NCBI GenBank assembly: GCA_949287345.1 | Contig: CASEGD010000063.1 | Span: 1-11,373 of the forward strand | From: an uncultured Phascolarctobacterium sp. | GTDB lineage: Bacteria > Bacillota > Negativicutes > Acidaminococcales > Acidaminococcaceae | DNA: 11,373 nt | Direction: 5' to 3' | Part shown: positions 7,664 to 11,373 of the stretch, piece by piece | How the letters are laid out: every line of letters starts with the position of its first letter | Numbering within the stretch: the stretch's first letter is position 1 | The notes under the pieces: model-generated | Seen by the model: only the letters and a program-made list of their open reading frames with translations | Database searches by the model: none | Told to the model about the DNA's origin: nothing | Position numbers and translations under genes: made by a program

Positions 7664-8062
7664 ATGAAGAAGATGTTGCTGCTTGTTTTGGCTGGCATAC
7701 TTGCAATATCGGCAGTATGCTTTGCGCAAAGCCCCGCCAATGCGGAAGGCTACCAGAAAATTACGCCGCAGCAGGCAAAGGCGCGCATGACTGAACCCGG
7801 CGTGATTGTGCTTGATGTGCGTATGCAGCAGGAATATGACGCAGGGCATATTGCCAACGCAGTTTTGCTGCCGCTGCCGTTAATTGAAGCAGGCGACGCA
7901 GAAGTTGCCAGAGTGCTGCCTGATAAAGACGCTGAAATTCTGGTTTACTGCCGCAGCGGACGACGCAGTGCGATTGCTGCCAACGCTTTAATCAACATGG
8001 GTTATACCAATGTTTTGGACTTTGGCGGCATTAACGACTGGCCGTACGAAGTGGTAAAATAA
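7664..8062 (+). CDS. Exported single-domain rhodanese-like protein
   Basis: This 132-residue protein begins with a lysine pair and a hydrophobic stretch (about 4-21), then small residues (FAQSPANAEG) suitable for signal peptidase I cleavage near 21-28. The rest is one rhodanese domain, with LDVRMQQEYDAGHI at 50-63 and the active-site loop CRSGRRS, Cys96 being the expected persulfide carrier. The protein is therefore predicted to act outside the cytoplasmic membrane, either moving sulfane sulfur or in thiol redox chemistry; its donor and acceptor are unknown. AGGAG lies eight bases before the ATG. The gene follows smpB by 19 bases and ends at a terminator, so it is the last gene of the operon. 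It is not part of the classic neighbourhood. Confidence 0.88.
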   Translation: MKKMLLLVLAGILAISAVCFAQSPANAEGYQKITPQQAKARMTEPGVIVLDVRMQQEYDAGHIANAVLLPLPLIEAGDAEVARVLPDKDAEILVYCRSGRRSAIAANALINMGYTNVLDFGGINDWPYEVVK

Positions 8063-8079
8063 AAAACGCAAAAAATAAA

Positions 8080-8113
8080 GGCTGGTTACAGTTGATACTG
8101 TAATCAGCCTTTT
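8080..8113. terminator. Bidirectional terminator between the rhodanese gene and ssrA
   Basis: GGCTGGTTACAGT (8080-8092) pairs with ACTGTAATCAGCC (8097-8109) through 13 pairs with one G-U, around TGAT. TTTT follows on the + strand. On the - strand the stem is followed by a T-rich run (complement of 8061-8079), so it can also end ssrA transcription. Confidence 0.85.
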
Positions 8114-8122
8114 GTGTATTAT

Positions 8123-8155
8123 AACAGCTGTTGAACAAATCCGTAATCAGCTGTT
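8123..8155. repeat. Inverted repeat in the ssrA 3' trailer
   Basis: AACAGCTG (8123-8130) and CAGCTGTT (8148-8155) are perfect inverted repeats 17 bases apart. They lie just beyond the mature 3' end of tmRNA, in the part of the precursor that must be removed. A role in processing is only a guess. Confidence 0.5.
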
Positions 8156-8165
8156 TCCGTGGCGA

Positions 8166-8511
8166 TGGTGGAGATGAGGGGAGTCGAACCCCTGTCCGAA
8201 AATATTGCAATATAACTTTCTCCGAGCGCAGCACATCATTTTTTATTTCGCTTCAAAATCACCTGATGGCGGGTTACTTCGTCGCTATCCCGAAAAGTTT
8301 CCCCTAAAGCCCACGGGAGAAAGCCTTAAAGTATCCTGCTGTTGGCGTCCGGATCATTCCCGCAGGAAAGGAACGAAAGGACGTAGCATTAAGCTGCTAA
8401 AGCGTAATCGTTTTTAGCGTTTATTTTTAAACGTCCGCCGTTTAACGTGCTGACGGAAACACGGCTCGCTTATCATACCACACCTATCCCCGTCGAAACC
8501 AGTACATCCCC
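8166..8511 (-). ncRNA. ssrA: Transfer-messenger RNA (tmRNA, 10Sa RNA)
   Basis: This 346-nt one-piece tmRNA is read on the - strand. The 5' end is GGGGATGTACTGGTTTCGAC, the canonical tmRNA opening, and the 3' end is GGTTCGACTCCCCTCATCTCCACCA-like with an encoded CCA at 8168-8166. GGGGATG pairs with CATCTCC, one pair being G-U, to make the acceptor stem, and the T-arm GGGGTTCGACTCCCC is perfect. tmRNA is charged with alanine, enters stalled ribosomes with SmpB, replaces the broken message with its own short reading frame and so tags the unfinished protein for proteolysis. The gene converges on the smpB-rhodanese unit, whereas in Bacillus subtilis it lies in the same direction as smpB. Confidence 0.97.
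8389..8418 (-). other. tmRNA proteolysis-tag reading frame, AKNDYALAA
   Basis: Reading the - strand from 8418, the codons GCT AAA AAC GAT TAC GCT TTA GCA GCT and TAA give AKNDYALAA. The ALAA end is the usual recognition signal for ClpXP-type proteases, and GCT is a usual resume codon. With the charged alanine the added tag would be (A)AKNDYALAA. The resume codon is placed by analogy with other tmRNAs. Confidence 0.85.
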
Positions 8512-8535
8512 GAGATAAGTGAATTTCATTAAAAT

Positions 8536-8565
8536 ATTATAGCATATCTGTAACAAAATGTACAA
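8536..8565 (-). promoter_or_regulatory. Promoter of ssrA
   Basis: On the - strand TTGTAC (8565-8560) and a consensus TATAAT (8541-8536) are 18 bases apart, with TGC before the -10 box as an extended -10. Transcription would start about 17 bases before the mature 5' end, leaving a short leader for RNase P to remove. Confidence 0.8.
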
Positions 8566-8618
8566 GTGAAAATAATAAAATCCGCCGCAGCGGCAAGATT
8601 TGCAATTTTCTTTTATTT

Positions 8619-8638
8619 TTATACAGCAAAGTGTATAA
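8619..8638. promoter_or_regulatory. Dyad over the larA-cluster promoter, candidate operator
   Basis: TTATAC (8619-8624) and GTATAA (8633-8638) form a perfect six-base inverted repeat around eight bases (AGCAAAGT). The right arm overlaps the -10 box TATAAT (8634-8639). A regulator bound here would block RNA polymerase. The protein is unknown, and AT-rich dyads can arise by chance. Confidence 0.4.
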
Positions 8639-8639
8639 T
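8634..8639 (+). promoter_or_regulatory. -10 box of the larA-like cluster
   Basis: A consensus TATAAT lies 36 bases before the first larA-like start. The -35 region 17 bases upstream (TTTTAT) is poor, which would suit a regulated promoter. No other promoter candidate of similar quality is seen between 8566 and 8675. Confidence 0.5.
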
Positions 8640-8675
8640 ATAATTATATAACTATTTTAATAAAGGAGAACGGCG

Positions 8676-9974
8676 ATGAAGGAATACTCTCTCCCGTATG
8701 GCAGCGGCGAACAAAAAGTAATGCTGCCCGAAGAACATATATTGTATGACATTCACGGCAATAAAGCAGCCGTTGCCGGCGATATTAAAGCAGCGACGCT
8801 GGAAGCACTGCGCAATCCGATTGAAAGCGCACCGCTGAAGGACGTTGTTAAAGCAGGCGATAAGGTTGCGGTTATCGTCAGCGATATTACGCGTTTGGTG
8901 CGCACCGCAGATTTTTTACCCGTTGTTATTGATGAAATCAACGCGGGCGGCGTGCCCGACAGCGACATTACCATTGTTGTGGCAACCGGTACGCACCGCG
9001 CCCATACGCCGGAAGAAGACGTTATGGTTTGCGGCGCCGATATTGTAAAGCGCATTAAAATTCATCAGCATGACTGCCGCAATAACGACGAGCTGGTTGA
9101 CCTTGGTGTTACCAGCCGCGGCACACCCATTTTAATTGATAAAACGGTGCTTGACGCTGATAAAATAATCATCACCGGCGCGTTATCCCTGCACCCGATG
9201 GCAGGCTTCGGCGGCGGGCGCAAAGCGGTTATGCCTGGTGTAAGCGGCTATGCCACCATTATGCATAACCACGCCATGGCGCTGGCCGATGAAGTCGGTG
9301 CAGGCTGCAACCCGCTGTGCGAAACAGGCATTTTGGAAAACAACCCGTTGCATGAGGATATGACCGAGGTTTGCGCCAAAATTAACCCCGCCTTTTTAGT
9401 AAACATGGTGTTCAGCCCCGAAGGAGACCTGCACGAAGTTGTGGCAGGGCACTGGTATAAAGCGTGGGAAAAAGGCTGCCACGATTTACTGGCTATGGCA
9501 GGTGTACATATTAAAGAGCAGGCGGACGTTGTTATCGCCTCCGCAGGCGGCAGCCCGAAGGACATTAACCTGTACCAGAGCTGTAAGGCGCACATGAACG
9601 CCGTTTTTGCCGTTAAACCGGGCGGCTATCTCATCTGCACGTTGGAATGCCCGGATATTAAAGAGCCTGCAATTTTTACCGACTGGTTCTCCAAATCCGA
9701 CATTCTGCAATTTGAAAAAGATGTGCGCGCCGATTTTTCCATTCCGGCCTTTGTTGCGTTTAAAACGCGATGCATTGTAAATTCGCTGCATACCTATCTG
9801 GTAACGAAACCGGAGAACTTTAATTTTGTCCGCGCGACGGGGCAGACGCCGGTAGCGACGCTGGAAGAAGCATGGCAGCTGGTGCAGCAGGATTTAGCCA
9901 AAAATAACAAACAGGATTATACAATTACGATTATGGGGCACGCCTCCGCGACGCTGCCGATACTGGACAAATGA
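8676..9974 (+). CDS. LarA-family nickel-dependent 2-hydroxyacid racemase/epimerase, copy 1
   Basis: This 432-residue protein belongs to the LarA/DUF2088 superfamily, whose members use a nickel-pincer nucleotide to racemise or epimerise 2-hydroxyacids by hydride transfer. Judged against Lactiplantibacillus plantarum LarA, the expected residues are present: Asp70 and Arg73 in SDITR, His107 in ATGTHR, His173, Lys183 in AGFGGGRKAVMPG (the lysine that carries the cofactor), His199 in HNHA, and Tyr300/Lys304 in NLYQSCK. It should therefore be active if supplied with cofactor. No signal peptide is seen, so it is cytoplasmic. AAGGAGA is well placed before the ATG, and a promoter lies just upstream. 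The substrate cannot be told from sequence; lactate is only one option. larB, larC and larE are not in the window. Confidence 0.9.
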   Translation: MKEYSLPYGSGEQKVMLPEEHILYDIHGNKAAVAGDIKAATLEALRNPIESAPLKDVVKAGDKVAVIVSDITRLVRTADFLPVVIDEINAGGVPDSDITIVVATGTHRAHTPEEDVMVCGADIVKRIKIHQHDCRNNDELVDLGVTSRGTPILIDKTVLDADKIIITGALSLHPMAGFGGGRKAVMPGVSGYATIMHNHAMALADEVGAGCNPLCETGILENNPLHEDMTEVCAKINPAFLVNMVFSPEGDLHEVVAGHWYKAWEKGCHDLLAMAGVHIKEQADVVIASAGGSPKDINLYQSCKAHMNAVFAVKPGGYLICTLECPDIKEPAIFTDWFSKSDILQFEKDVRADFSIPAFVAFKTRCIVNSLHTYLVTKPENFNFVRATGQTPVATLEEAWQLVQQDLAKNNKQDYTITIMGHASATLPILDK

Positions 9975-11266
9975 GCAAAATGAAAGAATACAGATTAAAA
10001 TACGGCAAAGGCGAACAAAGCATCACTCTTGACGAAAATAAGGTGCTGCAAATTATCGATGCTGAGCCGGGAGCAAAAATTACCGATTTAAAACAGGCGG
10101 TGCTGGATGCTATCCGCAATTCGGTCGGCAGCGCACCGCTGCGCGAAGTTGTAAAAGCAGGCGACAAGGTTGTAATCCTCGTCAGCGACATCACACGCGC
10201 GTGGACAAAAACCAGCCAATACCTGCCAATAGTGGTGGAGGAGCTGAACAACAACGGCGTGCCCGATGAGGATATTTCCGTTATCGTCGCTGCCGGTACG
10301 CACCGTGCCAACACCGATGAAGAAAAGAAAATCATTCTGGGCGAAGATTTGTTCCGCCGCTTAAAAGTGTATGACCACGACGCTTATGACATGGACAAAA
10401 ACGTGTACCTTGGCACGACCAGACGCGGTACTCCGGTGTACCTTGACAAGCGCGCGGTGGAAGCGGATAAGGTCATCCTTACCGGCGGAATTACGCCGCA
10501 TTTATTTGCAGGCTTTGGCGGCGGGCGCAAAAGCATACTGCCCGGCATTGCCGCAGCGCAAACCATTAACCACAACCACGTTATGGCGCTCAGCGATACG
10601 ATTGGCGGCGGCATTAACCCCGATACCTGCCTTGCCAAAACTTGGGATAACCGCGTCAGCGAAGATATGTGCGACGCAACTGCTATGCTGAACCCGTGCT
10701 TTCTGGTTAATTCCATTATGGATGCCGACGGCGATTTTTACGCAGTTGTTGCGGGCAACTGGCACGACGCATGGCTTGAAGGCACGCGCATAGTGCTTAA
10801 GCAGCAAAACGTAAAAACCAAAGCCAAGGCTGATATTGCAATTACGAGCGGCGGAGGTTTCCCTTACGATATGAATCTCTATCAGGGAATGAAGGCTTAT
10901 GTCCCGGCGGCGATGTCGCTGAAAGAAGGAGGCGTGATGATTGCCGTGCTGGAGTGTGAGGACATTGCTGAACCGCCGGTATATTTTAACTGCTTCCATT
11001 ATGATGATTTGAAGGAAATGGAGCAGGATGTGCGCGACGGCTTTACCATACCGTTTTATGTGGCGTTTTACACCTGCTGCCTGGCGGAACGCTTTACCGT
11101 TATTCTGGTAACGAAGCCCGAAAACTTTGAAAAAGCACGCAAAACACGCGCTGTGCCTGTAGCTACGCTGGAAGAAGCAATGCAGATGGCGGAAAAAATC
11201 GTTGGCAAGGATTACACTGTTAACATCATTCCGCACGGCATGGCAACCATACCTGTTTTTGATTAA
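9971..11266 (+). CDS. LarA-family nickel-dependent 2-hydroxyacid racemase/epimerase, copy 2
   Basis: This 431-residue paralogue of the preceding gene starts at an ATG overlapping its stop by 4 bases (ATGA) and has no ribosome binding site of its own, so the two are probably translated together. It keeps the same catalytic set: Asp73 and Arg76 in SDITR, His111 in AAGTHR, His177, Lys187 in AGFGGGRKSILPG, His203 in HNHV, and Tyr304/Lys308 in NLYQGMK. The two copies line up along their whole length but differ at many positions, including next to the metal-ligand histidine (SLHPM in copy 1, TPHLF here). They are diverged paralogues and not a recent duplication. An alternative start three codons later (9980) would match the N-terminus of copy 1 better. 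The substrate is unknown. Confidence 0.9.
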   Translation: MSKMKEYRLKYGKGEQSITLDENKVLQIIDAEPGAKITDLKQAVLDAIRNSVGSAPLREVVKAGDKVVILVSDITRAWTKTSQYLPIVVEELNNNGVPDEDISVIVAAGTHRANTDEEKKIILGEDLFRRLKVYDHDAYDMDKNVYLGTTRRGTPVYLDKRAVEADKVILTGGITPHLFAGFGGGRKSILPGIAAAQTINHNHVMALSDTIGGGINPDTCLAKTWDNRVSEDMCDATAMLNPCFLVNSIMDADGDFYAVVAGNWHDAWLEGTRIVLKQQNVKTKAKADIAITSGGGFPYDMNLYQGMKAYVPAAMSLKEGGVMIAVLECEDIAEPPVYFNCFHYDDLKEMEQDVRDGFTIPFYVAFYTCCLAERFTVILVTKPENFEKARKTRAVPVATLEEAMQMAEKIVGKDYTVNIIPHGMATIPVFD

Positions 11267-11297
11267 ATTAAAATAAATTTTTTCAGGGGAAAGGAAG

Positions 11298-11373
11298 ATG
11301 AATATGGCATTGAAAAATTTTAAATTCGGTTTTGGCGACGGCTATCAGGAAGTAGCCCTGCCGGAAGAACACA
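11298..11373 (+). CDS. LarA-family protein, copy 3, 5' end only
   Basis: The last 25 codons of the window open a third frame whose product begins MNMALKNFKFGFGDGYQEVA and continues LPEEH. The F-G-x-G-x-x-x-V-x-LPEEH pattern matches the first residues of copy 1 (YGSGEQKVMLPEEH), so this is almost certainly another LarA homologue cut by the window edge. AGGGGAAAGGAAG precedes the ATG. A second ATG at 11304 is a possible start. Only 31 bases without a terminator separate it from copy 2, so it is probably in the same operon. Confidence 0.75.
   Translation, partial: MNMALKNFKFGFGDGYQEVALPEEH

Noticed and set aside
7664..7735. Lipoprotein signal in the rhodanese-like protein
   Set aside because: The cysteine at residue 19 is preceded by Ser-Ala-Val, a poor lipobox; a signal peptidase I site further on fits better.
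8205..8417. A 70-codon open frame on the + strand
   Set aside because: It lies within the tmRNA gene on the opposite strand, so it is an RNA-gene shadow.
8582..8594. Small GC-rich hairpin (CCGC / GCGG) between ssrA and the larA-like genes
   Set aside because: The stem has only four pairs, no T run follows closely, and no gene ends nearby, so it is not called a terminator.
10502..11236. A 244-codon open frame on the - strand
   Set aside because: It lies fully antisense to the second LarA gene, has no recognisable domain and no promoter or binding site; it follows from the codon bias of the real gene.
1..11373. CRISPR arrays, insertion sequences, tRNA or rRNA genes
   Set aside because: No regularly spaced repeats, transposase genes, terminal inverted repeats or tRNA/rRNA signatures other than the tmRNA were seen.

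Overview
The window looks like a chromosomal segment of a Bacillota (Firmicutes) bacterium of roughly balanced base composition. The main reasons are the order secG / Est30-type esterase / rnr / smpB / ssrA, which matches the secG-yvaK-rnr-smpB-ssrA neighbourhood of Bacillus subtilis, and the preceding rbfA / DHH phosphoesterase / truB / ribF / rpsO run. A member of the Negativicutes is possible, but that is only a guess; nothing in the sequence proves it.

Region 1 (1-3289) is a translation and RNA-metabolism operon on the + strand. It holds the 3' end of rbfA (ribosome maturation), an NrnA-type nanoRNase/pAp phosphatase, truB (tRNA pseudouridine-55), ribF (FMN/FAD synthesis) and rpsO (ribosomal protein S15). 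The genes overlap or nearly touch up to ribF. rpsO has its own promoter, which lies inside the last codons of ribF, then an untranslated leader with a hairpin and a strong terminator.

Region 2 (3300-8113) is a + strand protein-export and ribosome-rescue cluster. secG has its own promoter and terminator. A second promoter then appears to drive an Est30-like carboxylesterase, a PaaI-like hotdog thioesterase, rnr (RNase R), smpB and an exported single-domain rhodanese, ending at a terminator that can work in both directions. The tmRNA gene ssrA (8166-8511) lies on the opposite strand and converges on that terminator. SmpB, tmRNA and RNase R act together in trans-translation: SmpB-tmRNA rescues the stalled ribosome and adds a degradation tag (read here as AKNDYALAA), and RNase R removes the non-stop mRNA.

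Region 3 (8536-11373) starts with the divergent ssrA and larA promoters. It continues on the + strand with two complete, diverged LarA-type genes (nickel-pincer-nucleotide 2-hydroxyacid racemase/epimerase family) overlapping by 4 bases, and the 5' end of a third homologue that runs off the window. Both complete copies keep the residues known in Lactiplantibacillus plantarum LarA to hold the cofactor and do catalysis. This tandem array, with a dyad over its promoter and unknown substrates, is the most interesting part of the window. No cofactor-synthesis genes (larB, larC, larE) are visible here.
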